26,456 bases of DNA from CAZEAC01 sp964510065 (GTDB taxonomy: Bacteria; Bdellovibrionota_C; UBA2361; CAIXSY01), in the NCBI GenBank assembly GCA_964510065.1, contig CAZEAC010000057.1, positions 1 through 26,456 of the forward strand. Reading direction: 5' to 3'. The position numbers were made by a program, and so were the translations under genes. The stretch's first letter is position 1. The number at the start of each line of letters is the position of its first letter. Positions 7,343 through 14,670 of this stretch are shown one piece after another. The notes below the pieces were generated by a model, which was given only the letters and a program-made list of their open reading frames with translations, made no database searches and was not told where the DNA came from.

Positions 7343-8038
7343 ATGTCAGGAAGTGCCACTCCATTTGTTGTTGCTGTTATTGATGACGATGAGAGCGTGT
7401 CTCGAAGCCTCGTGCTTAATCTCGAGTTGGAGGGCTACCAGGTCATTACCGCGCCGAATGGCGAGGCTGGAGTTGACCTCGTTAAGAATAAAAACCCTGA
7501 TCTAATAATTCTTGATGTAATGATGCCTGTCAAAGATGGCTTGCAGGCCTGCAAGGAGCTTCGCAATTCAGGCGTTTCTACTCCACTCATTCTTCTGACT
7601 GCTCGTAGTGCTGAAGTTGATAGGGTTTTGGGGCTTGATCTTGGTGCCGATGACTACCTCGCGAAGCCTTTCGGTATGCGTGAGCTTGTTGCAAGAGTAC
7701 GAGCGCTTCTACGTCGCACGCAGACGACCCAAGAAGTCGACAGGGTTGATTTTGACGATGTGATTATTGATTTCAAAGCTTACCGTGCTGAGCGAAATAA
7801 TACGCCGCTTGAGCTTTCGGCGCGCGAGTATCGACTTCTTCGTTATTTGGTTGCAAAAAAGGGTGCGGTGGTCACCCGCGATGAGCTTCTTGATGAAGTG
7901 TGGGGATATAATTCGTATCCTTCTACTCGTACTGTTGATAACCATATTGCCCGGCTGCGCCAGAAAATAGAGGACAATGTCGATAGCCCGCGGCACATTC
8001 TGACCGTGCACGGTGTTGGGTATAAGTTCGTAGCTTAG
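7343..8038 (+). CDS. OmpR/PhoB-family response regulator
   Basis: This is a DNA-binding response regulator of about 231 residues. The receiver domain (about 8-120) has the acidic pocket IDDDE, the phospho-acceptor D58 in LIILDVMMP, and K108 in LAKPF. The C-terminal winged helix (about 140-231) runs from LSAREYRLLRYLV through VTRDELLDEVWG to RTVDNHIARLRQKIE and VHGVGYKF, which is the OmpR/PhoB pattern. The ATG at 7343 starts close to the receiver fold. An in-frame TTG at 7304 is possible but is only 3 nt from the G-run that would serve as ribosome-binding site. No sensor kinase is adjacent, so the partner is unknown. The gene is transcribed divergently from rplU. Confidence 0.93.
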   Translation: MSGSATPFVVAVIDDDESVSRSLVLNLELEGYQVITAPNGEAGVDLVKNKNPDLIILDVMMPVKDGLQACKELRNSGVSTPLILLTARSAEVDRVLGLDLGADDYLAKPFGMRELVARVRALLRRTQTTQEVDRVDFDDVIIDFKAYRAERNNTPLELSAREYRLLRYLVAKKGAVVTRDELLDEVWGYNSYPSTRTVDNHIARLRQKIEDNVDSPRHILTVHGVGYKFVA

Positions 8039-8138
8039 AATAATAGAATATTTTTTTGGTGCCCGTACTATTGAGTGGTGCCGAGCTAGTGCGTTGCGGT
8101 CTTGGCGAGTGTCGCCGAGGACTCAGCGTGGGTCGGAC

Positions 8139-8155
8139 AACGGGTGGGCCAATTA
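8139..8155 (+). repeat. left arm of inverted repeat bracketing the nucleoside-hydrolase gene
   Basis: AACGGGTGGGCCAATTA here is the reverse complement, apart from one extra A, of 9391-9408. Together the arms enclose the single gene at 8214-9323 and its terminator. Confidence 0.6.
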
Positions 8156-8171
8156 ACCGTGTAAATGAGAA

Positions 8172-8199
8172 GGCGGCTTGCCAATGAAGGCAAGCCGCC
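8172..8199. terminator. intrinsic terminator, probably bidirectional
   Basis: A perfect 11-bp stem, GGCGGCTTGCC with GGCAAGCCGCC, surrounds a 6-nt loop. The plus-strand tail is CTTGATTTCTC and the minus-strand tail TTCTCATTTAC. It lies 14 bp past the stop of the minus-strand gene at 8214 and also downstream of the response regulator, so it could end both convergent transcripts. Confidence 0.8.
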
Positions 8200-8213
8200 C
8201 TTGATTTCTCTCC

Positions 8214-9323
8214 TTATGCGAGGCAAACCGCCTGGCTCCGAGGAATCGGCGCGCAAAACGGTGCCAAGACAAGACTTTGGCGAAGTGCCGCAGTCATTGT
8301 CTCAAGGATGTAATCGCACAAACCTGGGCCGTTCTTGACACCAGAGCACTGCTGACCGAGGCCAATCAGATCAACAGTGCCGTTAACGGACTCGAACGGC
8401 GTGATATCGAAGTACTTATCGCGCAACTCAGGAACCGCCGCGGCAATTGCAAGCGCGTCGTAAATCGGCACGGCATCCACAAGGTCGTGGATCTTGTCGG
8501 AAACAGTGCGATCGGCACCCTTTCCTTTCAAGATGAATTTGCGAAACCAATCGGCGGTCTGACGCTCCGGCATTTTTCGTTCGAGCCGGACGATATGGTC
8601 CAGCGGAAGGTTGCAATTGACCCAGAATTCGTCAAAATGTCCGTCGATTCCATCGACGAGCCAATTGCCAACCTCGTGGCCAAGGCTTCCCAGTTGGCGA
8701 AACTGCTGAAGCGGCATCGAGGCCGCGTATGCGGCGAACCGGGTCACCACTGTGAGCGGGACTCCCAGTGTTTGAAGTTCGCGGAAGACATAGTCACCCG
8801 CGGGCTTGTTGAAGTACAAATTTTTCGCCGTGTCAGGGAGAAGTCTCTGTTTCTCGTCGCGGACGGGAAGGTCGCCTTGCATCTCAATCCCACCCATCAG
8901 AATCACGTGTGCAGTTTTCTGCACAAACAGATCCCTCTCGCTGGCAATGAACGCGGCCAAGTCCCCGAGCGGCGCCATGAGCACGATCGTCAAGGACTTG
9001 TCTGTCGCCTGTTCAAAGAGCGCCGCCAGCAGCTGCTCTGCTTTCGCGAGCGGCCTTGAAGCGCTGCACCACGGGGTTCTTCTGAACCAGAACTCGTCGG
9101 CCCTTCCGCGCCCCGCCACAAGCGGCAGGTCACGAAGATTCAACCGATCCAACATTCCACGTCCAATCTCGGTTCGATAGTCCGTCGGATCGGTACCGCA
9201 AATGACACCTCGGAGCCGAAGAAAGGATTGGTCCTGCAGCCCTTTTGCGAAGACAATCGACACCGGATCGTCGACGTCTTCGCCGAAGTCGTTGAGACAC
9301 AAGATATCCAATGTTTTTTTCAT
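8214..9323 (-). CDS. nucleoside hydrolase-like protein (IunH superfamily)
   Basis: This protein of about 369 residues resembles inosine/uridine-preferring nucleoside hydrolases, calcium enzymes that split ribonucleosides into base and ribose. Near the N-terminus, LNDFGEDVDDPVSIVFA matches the family Asp cluster (DxDxGxDxDDxxA), but the first Asp appears to be Leu. LMAPLGDLAAF, VILMGGIEM and YFNKPAGDYVF match other core motifs. Towards the C-terminus, VPIYDALAIAAAVPE stands where the family has HDPLA: the Asp ligand remains, but the active-site His is Tyr. Substrate or activity may therefore differ. The ATG at 9323 is preceded by an A-run and a CA repeat and has no Shine-Dalgarno sequence; a TTG at 9368 would run through the repeats. 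It stands alone between inverted repeats. Confidence 0.75.
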   Translation of the reverse strand: MKKTLDILCLNDFGEDVDDPVSIVFAKGLQDQSFLRLRGVICGTDPTDYRTEIGRGMLDRLNLRDLPLVAGRGRADEFWFRRTPWCSASRPLAKAEQLLAALFEQATDKSLTIVLMAPLGDLAAFIASERDLFVQKTAHVILMGGIEMQGDLPVRDEKQRLLPDTAKNLYFNKPAGDYVFRELQTLGVPLTVVTRFAAYAASMPLQQFRQLGSLGHEVGNWLVDGIDGHFDEFWVNCNLPLDHIVRLERKMPERQTADWFRKFILKGKGADRTVSDKIHDLVDAVPIYDALAIAAAVPELRDKYFDITPFESVNGTVDLIGLGQQCSGVKNGPGLCDYILETMTAALRQSLVLAPFCAPIPRSQAVCLA

Positions 9324-9345
9324 TTTTTTTTTTGTGTGTGTGTGA
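9314..9345 (-). repeat. homopolymer and CA-dinucleotide tract at a start codon
   Basis: On the plus strand 9314-9320 is seven T and 9323-9333 is eleven T (the first belongs to the start codon), followed by a GT repeat to about 9344. On the coding strand this is a CA repeat, a run of ten A, ATG, then seven A. Such tracts change length by slippage and replace the usual ribosome-binding site here. Confidence 0.85.
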
Positions 9346-9390
9346 ACTAGGGACAAAACTTTGAGCAAGGCTCGAATTACAAAGAACCTG

Positions 9391-9408
9391 TAATTTGGCC
9401 CACCCGTT
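9391..9408 (+). repeat. right arm of inverted repeat bracketing the nucleoside-hydrolase gene
   Basis: TAATTTGGCCCACCCGTT pairs with 8139-8155 on the other strand (17 of 18 positions, one single-base gap). An imperfect 13-bp hairpin (9404-9416 with 9421-9433, loop AATT) overlaps its outer edge. Confidence 0.6.
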
Positions 9409-9481
9409 CCTTCCGGAATTCCCGAAGGAGCGGATGGTAACTGCTTCTACTCGATAAGTAATAAATAAGGAGCGCTATTGA

Positions 9482-9565
9482 ATGAAGCGTGCAGTATATC
9501 AGTTCACGACGCCTATTCAAATTTACGGATTTGCAGGGAAGGGTGCGAACGGGCGTGGTAATTGA
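9482..9565 (+). CDS. possible 27-residue peptide, Gly-rich C-terminus
   Basis: The ATG follows GGAG at a 9-nt spacing. The peptide starts MKRAVYQFTTPIQIYGF and ends GKGANGRGN, with five Gly and two Asn in its last ten or so residues. There is no membrane segment and no cysteine. I do not recognise it. A Gly/Asn-rich tail is seen in some modified peptides, but no modifying enzyme is nearby, so this may be chance. Confidence 0.25.
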   Translation: MKRAVYQFTTPIQIYGFAGKGANGRGN

Positions 9566-9786
9566 GTGTCTAACTACCTAGAATCACAAGGTTGTTTTGA
9601 TTTGTAAAAATTTTGTCGCAAAATTGCACCTTTTTTGTATGGAGTGAATCCAATACTAAAGAGGCGCGCAGCTGTCTTTACGCCTTAGGTTTTGTCCCAA
9701 TTTAATGATGGTTCTTGTATTTGGTTTTCGAGCGGTTCGCTTGCCTGCAACCAAATAGACGTCAAAGTATAACGGGACTTCGTACC

Positions 9787-10077
9787 ATGAAAAAAATGTC
9801 AGAAAGAGAGCTTCGAATTTTAGAGAAACCGGCGATAGTCTGCGCGGATGTCAACACCTTGCTTGGTGACTATGTTGATAATGAGCTCTCAGCCAGTCTC
9901 CGTGATCGTATTCATCAACATATTCGGCTCTGCCCGAAATGCGACGAAGGAGAGAAGCGCTATCGTGAGGTAATTGCGCTTGCCCGAGCTTTGCCTGAAA
10001 AGCCTGTCACTGAGAATGTGCGTAAGCGATTGCGTGAAGGACTTAATAGGCGCCTTGGAATATCGCTGCCACTTTAA
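9787..10077 (+). CDS. zinc-finger anti-sigma-factor-like protein
   Basis: The product has 96 residues. A zf-HC2-type motif spans about residues 19-55: C19, then LLGDYVDNELSASLRDRIHQ, then HIRLCPKC. In zinc-binding anti-sigma factors an upstream Cys or His plus HxxxCxxC binds zinc and holds an ECF sigma factor. A basic helix (ENVRKRLREGLNRRL) follows. There is no membrane segment, so it would be cytosolic. ATG 9787 starts MKKMSEREL and has GGGA at about 9 nt; an earlier TTG at 9715 adds an unlikely extension. No sigma factor is adjacent; the nearest is at 14008. A small unlinked regulator is the other option. Confidence 0.7.
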   Translation: MKKMSERELRILEKPAIVCADVNTLLGDYVDNELSASLRDRIHQHIRLCPKCDEGEKRYREVIALARALPEKPVTENVRKRLREGLNRRLGISLPL

Positions 10078-10091
10078 ATTCCTCAAGGCAT

Positions 10092-10111
10092 AGGTAGCAG
10101 CTACCTTTTTT
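10092..10111 (+). terminator. intrinsic terminator after the anti-sigma-like gene
   Basis: A 6-bp stem, AGGTAG with CTACCT, closes a 3-nt loop and runs directly into a T tract. It lies 14 bp past the stop codon at 10077. Confidence 0.6.
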
Positions 10112-10378
10112 AAAAAGTGGGGGATTGGGGACACGTCGACGGTTCCGGGCGCGGGGCGGAGTTTGGTGTTTTCTCCGTGGGAGAATACGGTTTCCTTCGG
10201 CGTCTCGGGACTCGCGCGTCATGTGGCTCTGCTTAAGCTATGTGCAGTCGTATGAAGCGGTCTATGTACCCTCCTAACCAGCCAACAGAAAATATGGTGC
10301 TTTCACTGCTGCATTTATCGTCGAAATCGAGAGAAAGTTTCCCGAAATCTCAAGACGCAATCAAATTGCGGTGCTCGC
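10112..10378. other. intergenic region upstream of the miaE-like gene
   Basis: No gene is seen in these 267 bp. There is a perfect 6-bp hairpin, TTCTCC-GTG-GGAGAA (10171-10185). The promoter of the next gene should be here but has no clear consensus. Confidence 0.4.
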
Positions 10379-11026
10379 TTGATTTGTAGTGGAGCATTGT
10401 CTATTCAATCTCTCGTGACAACTGCAGCAACCAGAGAGCTTCCCCTGCGCCAACGCACGCCCGATAGCTGGGCCGAGCGGGCGCTTGCCGATCCACTGAA
10501 ACTTTTAAATGATCATGCCCATCTCGAAAAAAAAGCGGCTACTAATGCCCTTGACCTTCTTCCGCGTTGGCCGCAGCGCGAGCCTCCTCGGCGATGGGTA
10601 CGGGTGATGACCTCTGTAGCACGCGACGAAGTGAGCCATCTCGCAACCGTAGTGAAGCGGCTTGAGGCCCGAGGTGGTGCGATGAGCCGAGCGCATACAA
10701 GCAGCTACGCACGAAAACTCCATGAGCTTGTGCGTTTGGGGAAGGGGCCCGATGAACTGGTTGATCGCGTGCTTATCTCGGCTCTGATTGAAGCGCGGTC
10801 ATGCGAGCGATTTGAGATTCTCTCAAGAATGTGCAAGGACGAGGATCTCGCAAAACTATATCGATCGCTGTGGTCTTCCGAACATGGTCACTATCATGTC
10901 TTTGTTGAGGTAGCAGGAATGGTCAAAGGAGAGGAGCAGGCACGAGAACGCTTTGCTGACCTGCTTGATCGAGAGGCCGAAATTATTAAATTGCAGCCAT
11001 CGGGACCATCAATCCACAGTTGGTAA
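10379..11026 (+). CDS. miaE: tRNA-(ms2io6A)-hydroxylase, MiaE family
   Basis: MiaE is a non-haem diiron monooxygenase that hydroxylates the isopentenyl group of ms2i6A37 in tRNAs reading UNN codons. The 215-residue frame has the four-helix ferritin-like ligands: E50 (DHAHLEKKAA), E84 and H87 (RDEVSHL), E138 (LIEARSCERFE), and E168 with H171 (SSEHGHYHVF). All expected ligands are present. The start is uncertain: TTG 10379 opens the frame, and a GTG at 10415 would still include the whole domain; neither has a convincing ribosome-binding site. The gene stands alone and is followed by a MITE-like insertion. The enzyme needs miaA and miaB products, which are not in this window. Confidence 0.88.
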   Translation: MICSGALSIQSLVTTAATRELPLRQRTPDSWAERALADPLKLLNDHAHLEKKAATNALDLLPRWPQREPPRRWVRVMTSVARDEVSHLATVVKRLEARGGAMSRAHTSSYARKLHELVRLGKGPDELVDRVLISALIEARSCERFEILSRMCKDEDLAKLYRSLWSSEHGHYHVFVEVAGMVKGEEQARERFADLLDREAEIIKLQPSGPSIHSW

Positions 11027-11060
11027 TAACGCGCGTATACGATTCAGCTCAAGTCTTGAG

Positions 11061-11241
11061 CCTACCATATAGGGCATCGGAATATTTCACCACAAAGGAC
11101 GCAAAGGACACGAACGAAAATCCATATAAATCGGGGCTTTTTTGAGTATTTCTTTGCGTCCTTAGCGTCCTTTGTGGTGAAAAAATAAATTGAGTTGTCT
11201 CAGCATGTTGTTGTGAACATTCCGGCGCCCTACCTACCATA
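11061..11241. mobile_element. complete MITE-like element (copy B) with 9-bp target duplication
   Basis: The element occupies 11070-11232 (163 bp). Its ends, TAGGGCATCGGAATATT (11070-11086) and AACATTCCGGCGCCCTA (11216-11232), are inverted repeats with 14 of 17 matches. The flanks carry a perfect 9-bp direct repeat, CCTACCATA (11061-11069 and 11233-11241), as expected for a target-site duplication. Inside, two 30-nt arms (11085-11114 and 11153-11182), which start TTTCACCACAAAGGACGC, pair almost perfectly around a 38-nt centre. No transposase is encoded, so movement would need an enzyme from elsewhere. It lies 34 bp before polA, inside its likely promoter region. Confidence 0.85.
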
Positions 11242-11275
11242 GATAATTCTCGCGCCTTGCGCTAACGTAACGCAC

Positions 11276-14011
11276 ATGGGCAAAGTCTTTATCGTCGACG
11301 GGTCCGGCTACATTTTTCGCGCGTATTATGCCGTGCCTCCGCTTTCTACTCGCGACGGATTTCCTACGAACGCCCTTTTTGGTTACACCAAGATGCTGAC
11401 CAAGCTTCTTGCCGGGGCAGATACCCAGCATGTCGTGGTGGTGTTTGACGCTGGACAGAAAACTTTCCGTAATGAGCTCTACCCCGAATACAAAGCAAAC
11501 CGAAAAGAGTGCCCCGATGATCTCGGCGAACAATTTCCGCATTTTCGTACAATTTCAAGGGCGCTTGGCCTTCCTGTATACGAACTCGCCGGTTTTGAAG
11601 CTGATGATGTCATCGGCACCCTGAGCTCGAGACTCACTGCAGCTGGGCATGAGGTTGTGGTCGTTACCGGCGACAAAGACCTGATGCAGCTGGTCGGAGG
11701 AAAGCTCGTAATCTGGGATACGATGAAAGATAAGTGGTACGACCCGCAGGGGGTAAAAGAAAAGTTTGGCGTTCCACCAGAGAAAGTTGTCGAGTTCCTT
11801 GGGCTCACTGGAGACAGCTCCGATAACATTCCCGGCCTAAGTGGGGTTGGACCGAAAACTGCTGTTCAACTTATTGAAAAGTTTGGAGATGTTGAGACTA
11901 TACTAAGTTCCGCAGAGGCCATAAAAGCTGACCCCGAGATACGAAATCGCAAAAAAATAGCCGAGCAGGTTGAATTTCAGGCCGCCGAGGCTCGTCTAAG
12001 TAGGCGGCTAGTGGAGATCGATAAGAATGCTCCGGTTTTGCTTGCCTTGGAAGGGAAAGAGGTGAGTCTCTCAGAAATGTCAGATGACAAGGTCTATGCG
12101 GCGCTCTCCCGAGGCACCCCGGACTATTCCACGCTGAAGACCCTCGGTGAGAAGTTCGAGTTCTCCTCGCTTTTTCAAAACATAAAAGATCCAAACGAAG
12201 TCGCACAGAGCAGCGCACACGAGAAGTATTGTACGGTGCTTGCAGCCGATTTTGATGCTTTTCTGTCGGAGCTGAAGGCGCAAGAGGAATTTGCGATCGA
12301 TACCGAGACTACTTCGCTTGATGTGCTTGAAGCAGAGCTGGTGGGAGTCTCCTTTTGCTGGTCCGATGAAAAGGCTTGGTATGTGCCGCTTCGCGCGAAA
12401 GATGTGGCGGGCCTTGTGAAAGAGGCAGAATTTGTCGCCGCACTAAAGCCGATTCTCGAAAATGCTGCGGTAAAGAAGTATGGCCAGAATTTAAAATATG
12501 ACAGCAGTGTCTTCGCTCGGCTCGGCATCTTGCTTCGAGCGATCGCCTTCGACACGATGGTGGCCGCGTATGTATTGAATCCCGATCGAGGATCCTACAA
12601 TCTGACGACCCTTTCGAATGAGTTCTTAGGCCGTTCGGTAATTGAATTTGATGACGTGGTCGGTGAAAATGCCACGTTTGGCGAGGTCGACCTTGCTTCG
12701 GCCACGAAATACGCCTGTCAGGACGCCCATTTTGCGTGGCTTCTTGTAAAACATCTCGAACCCAAGATTAAGGCCCAGGAACTTGAGCGAGTCTTTTACG
12801 AGATCGAAATGCCGCTCGTGCCGATCCTCGCGGCGATGGAGCGGCGTGGAATACTTCTCGATATCAAGCTGCTGAATAAAATGTCCGAAGAACTTGGCGT
12901 AAAGCTCGAGGCGATCAAGATCAAGCTTTTCGAGTTGGCAGGAGGCGAGTTTAACATTAATTCGCCCAAGCAGCTCGCGGACATACTTTTTAATAAGTTG
13001 AAGATTCCCACTAAGGGAATTAAGAAAACAAAAACAGGAATCTCGACCGATTCCAGCGTGCTCGAAAAATTGGCAAAAGAGCACCCGCTTGCCGAGCTTA
13101 TACTGCAGTACCGCATGCTCTTTAAACTGAAGAGCACCTACGTCGATACCTTGCCGGCCGAAGTTTCGACAAGAGATGGGCGACTGCACACAAAGTTTAA
13201 TCAGACGGGCACCGGGACCGGGAGACTTTCGAGCTCCGAGCCGAATTTACAGAATATTCCCGTGCAGACCGAAGAGGGGCGGCGAATTCGGGGTGCCTTT
13301 ATTGCGGAAGAGGGGAAATCACTTGTCTCGGCGGATTATTCGCAGATCGAGCTGCGTCTGCTTGCGCATATGAGTGGCGACCCGACGCTGATTCAGACCT
13401 TCCGAGATGGCGTCGATGTACATACTCGGACCGCGCAGGAGCTGCTGGGAATTACTGATCCCGCGCAAGTGACTGCTGAACAGCGGCGCATTGGCAAGAC
13501 AATTAATTTCGGCGTCATTTACGGTATGGGCCCCTTCCGGCTTGCCAAAGAGCTGGAGATTCCTGTGAACATCGCCACCCGTTATATCGACGATTATTTT
13601 GCGCGCTACCCGGGTGTGCAGGCCTTTTTCAAAAAGGTAGAAGAGGAGGCGATGAGCCGTGGCGTTGTTTCGACGCTCTTTGGCAGAAAGCGAATTCTGA
13701 GTGAGCTTGATACCGCAGGGCGCGATCAGGGATTTGTGCTGCGTGCGGCTATCAACGCCCCGATACAGGGAACTGCCGCGGACCTGATTAAGATCGCAAT
13801 GATCCGAGTCGAAGAGAGACTACGATCTGAGAAAGCGCCGGCGACAATGTTGCTACAGATTCATGATGAGCTGCTCTTTGAATGTGAGCAGTCATTTGTT
13901 CCGCAGATTGAGGTAGTATTACGTTGCGAGATGGAGCAGGCCTTGGCATTGAGTGTTCCCTTGAAAGTCGAGGTCGGTAATGGCCGAACTTGGCAGGAGG
14001 CGCACGCTTGA
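11276..14011 (+). CDS. polA: DNA polymerase I
   Basis: PolA fills gaps and removes RNA primers in lagging-strand replication and excision repair. The 911 residues hold three full domains. The 5'-nuclease (1-290) includes FIVDGSGYIFRAYYA, VFDAGQKTFRN and VVTGDKDLMQLV. The 3'-5' proofreading domain (about 325-520) keeps DTE (D342, E344), GQNLKYD and YACQDAHFAW, so proofreading should be active. The polymerase has motif A ADYSQIELR (D687), motif B KTINFGVIYGMG and motif C QIHDELLFE (D864, E865). The Phe of motif B matches E. coli F762. ATG 11276 begins the conserved N-terminus but lacks a Shine-Dalgarno sequence. The stop overlaps the next gene by TTGA. Confidence 0.98.
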   Translation: MGKVFIVDGSGYIFRAYYAVPPLSTRDGFPTNALFGYTKMLTKLLAGADTQHVVVVFDAGQKTFRNELYPEYKANRKECPDDLGEQFPHFRTISRALGLPVYELAGFEADDVIGTLSSRLTAAGHEVVVVTGDKDLMQLVGGKLVIWDTMKDKWYDPQGVKEKFGVPPEKVVEFLGLTGDSSDNIPGLSGVGPKTAVQLIEKFGDVETILSSAEAIKADPEIRNRKKIAEQVEFQAAEARLSRRLVEIDKNAPVLLALEGKEVSLSEMSDDKVYAALSRGTPDYSTLKTLGEKFEFSSLFQNIKDPNEVAQSSAHEKYCTVLAADFDAFLSELKAQEEFAIDTETTSLDVLEAELVGVSFCWSDEKAWYVPLRAKDVAGLVKEAEFVAALKPILENAAVKKYGQNLKYDSSVFARLGILLRAIAFDTMVAAYVLNPDRGSYNLTTLSNEFLGRSVIEFDDVVGENATFGEVDLASATKYACQDAHFAWLLVKHLEPKIKAQELERVFYEIEMPLVPILAAMERRGILLDIKLLNKMSEELGVKLEAIKIKLFELAGGEFNINSPKQLADILFNKLKIPTKGIKKTKTGISTDSSVLEKLAKEHPLAELILQYRMLFKLKSTYVDTLPAEVSTRDGRLHTKFNQTGTGTGRLSSSEPNLQNIPVQTEEGRRIRGAFIAEEGKSLVSADYSQIELRLLAHMSGDPTLIQTFRDGVDVHTRTAQELLGITDPAQVTAEQRRIGKTINFGVIYGMGPFRLAKELEIPVNIATRYIDDYFARYPGVQAFFKKVEEEAMSRGVVSTLFGRKRILSELDTAGRDQGFVLRAAINAPIQGTAADLIKIAMIRVEERLRSEKAPATMLLQIHDELLFECEQSFVPQIEVVLRCEMEQALALSVPLKVEVGNGRTWQEAHA

Positions 14012-14607
14012 AGTTTGAAGAACTCCAGGGCAGTGACGATGGCGCTCTCGTGAATCTTGCGCGCGAAGGCAATCGTGATGCCTATCGTGTTCTCGTTGAG
14101 CGTTACCAAGGCAGGATTTTTGCAATTGCCTATGAAATCGTCAAAAGGAAGGAAGATGCCGAAGATGTTGCACAAGAAGCCTTTGTAAAGGCGTACCTGT
14201 CGCTGAAGGGATTTAAGGGCGAATCTTCTTTCTTTACATGGATTTACCGCATTGCCTACAACATGGCCCTCGATTTCAGGCGCAGCGCCCTTAGAAAAGG
14301 TGGGGCTCCAGTTGAATTTGATGAGAAAAACGCCGTCCAAGTAGGTGAAATTCCAAGCGCTTCGGTGGTACGCGGGCCGTTTGAGCTGGTCTTAGATAAG
14401 GAAAAGGTTTCAATGCTGCGTAAAGCGCTCGACGAAATTTCAGATGAGCATCGAGCGGTGGTTATTTTGCGCGAAGTCGAGGGTATGAGCTATGACGAAA
14501 TTGCAAAAGTCGTTGGCGTATCAAAAGGAACGGTAATGAGCCGCTTACACTATGCGCGAAAGAGTCTGCAGAAGGCGCTTCGCGACGGTTCGGTTGTATC
14601 AACATAG
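14008..14607 (+). CDS. ECF-type RNA polymerase sigma factor (RpoE-like)
   Basis: This 199-residue sigma factor has region 2 (about 20-90: DAYRVLVERYQGRIFAIAY, EDAEDVAQEAFVKAYLSL, FFTWIYRIAYNMALDFRR) and region 4 (about 138-190: LDEISDEHRAVVILREVEG, MSYDEIAKVVGVSKGTVMSR). There is no region 1.1 or 3, as in the ECF group. TTG 14008 is chosen because AGGAGG stands 7 nt before it, inside the end of polA; an earlier TTG at 13990 has no such site. The start overlaps the polA stop as TTGA, so translation is probably coupled. The next gene encodes a membrane protein of anti-sigma type. Confidence 0.95.
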   Translation: MKFEELQGSDDGALVNLAREGNRDAYRVLVERYQGRIFAIAYEIVKRKEDAEDVAQEAFVKAYLSLKGFKGESSFFTWIYRIAYNMALDFRRSALRKGGAPVEFDEKNAVQVGEIPSASVVRGPFELVLDKEKVSMLRKALDEISDEHRAVVILREVEGMSYDEIAKVVGVSKGTVMSRLHYARKSLQKALRDGSVVST

Positions 14608-14670
14608 CGAAGCTTCAAGTGAGGCGCCGACAGGCGAGTGTAATGAATTGAGGATCTCGAGGAGAAAGCC

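Larger units (their letters stand above)
9369..9786. other. intergenic region between divergent genes
   Basis: This 418-bp stretch holds the right inverted-repeat arm (9391-9408), an imperfect hairpin (9404-9433), a 27-codon ORF with a ribosome-binding site (9482-9565), and a perfect 7-bp inverted repeat, AATTTTG-TCG-CAAAATT (9609-9625), followed by a T-run at 9631-9636. The last could be an operator or a weak terminator. No promoter could be placed with confidence. Confidence 0.5.

Noticed and set aside
8277..9059. 260-codon open frame on the plus strand opposite the nucleoside-hydrolase gene
   Set aside because: It lies fully antisense to a gene with clear family motifs, has no recognisable domain, and is explained by the composition of that gene.
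10122..10160. GGGGACACGT-type sequence considered as a trace of a REP-associated transposase
   Set aside because: Only one short motif is present, with no paired repeat or coding remnant.
11085..11182. AAGGAC-rich arms considered as a CRISPR array or direct repeats
   Set aside because: The arms are inverted, not tandem with spacers, and lie inside a transposon-like unit with target duplication.
12626..13189. 187-codon open frame on the minus strand within polA
   Set aside because: It is antisense to conserved polA sequence and has no ribosome-binding site or motif.
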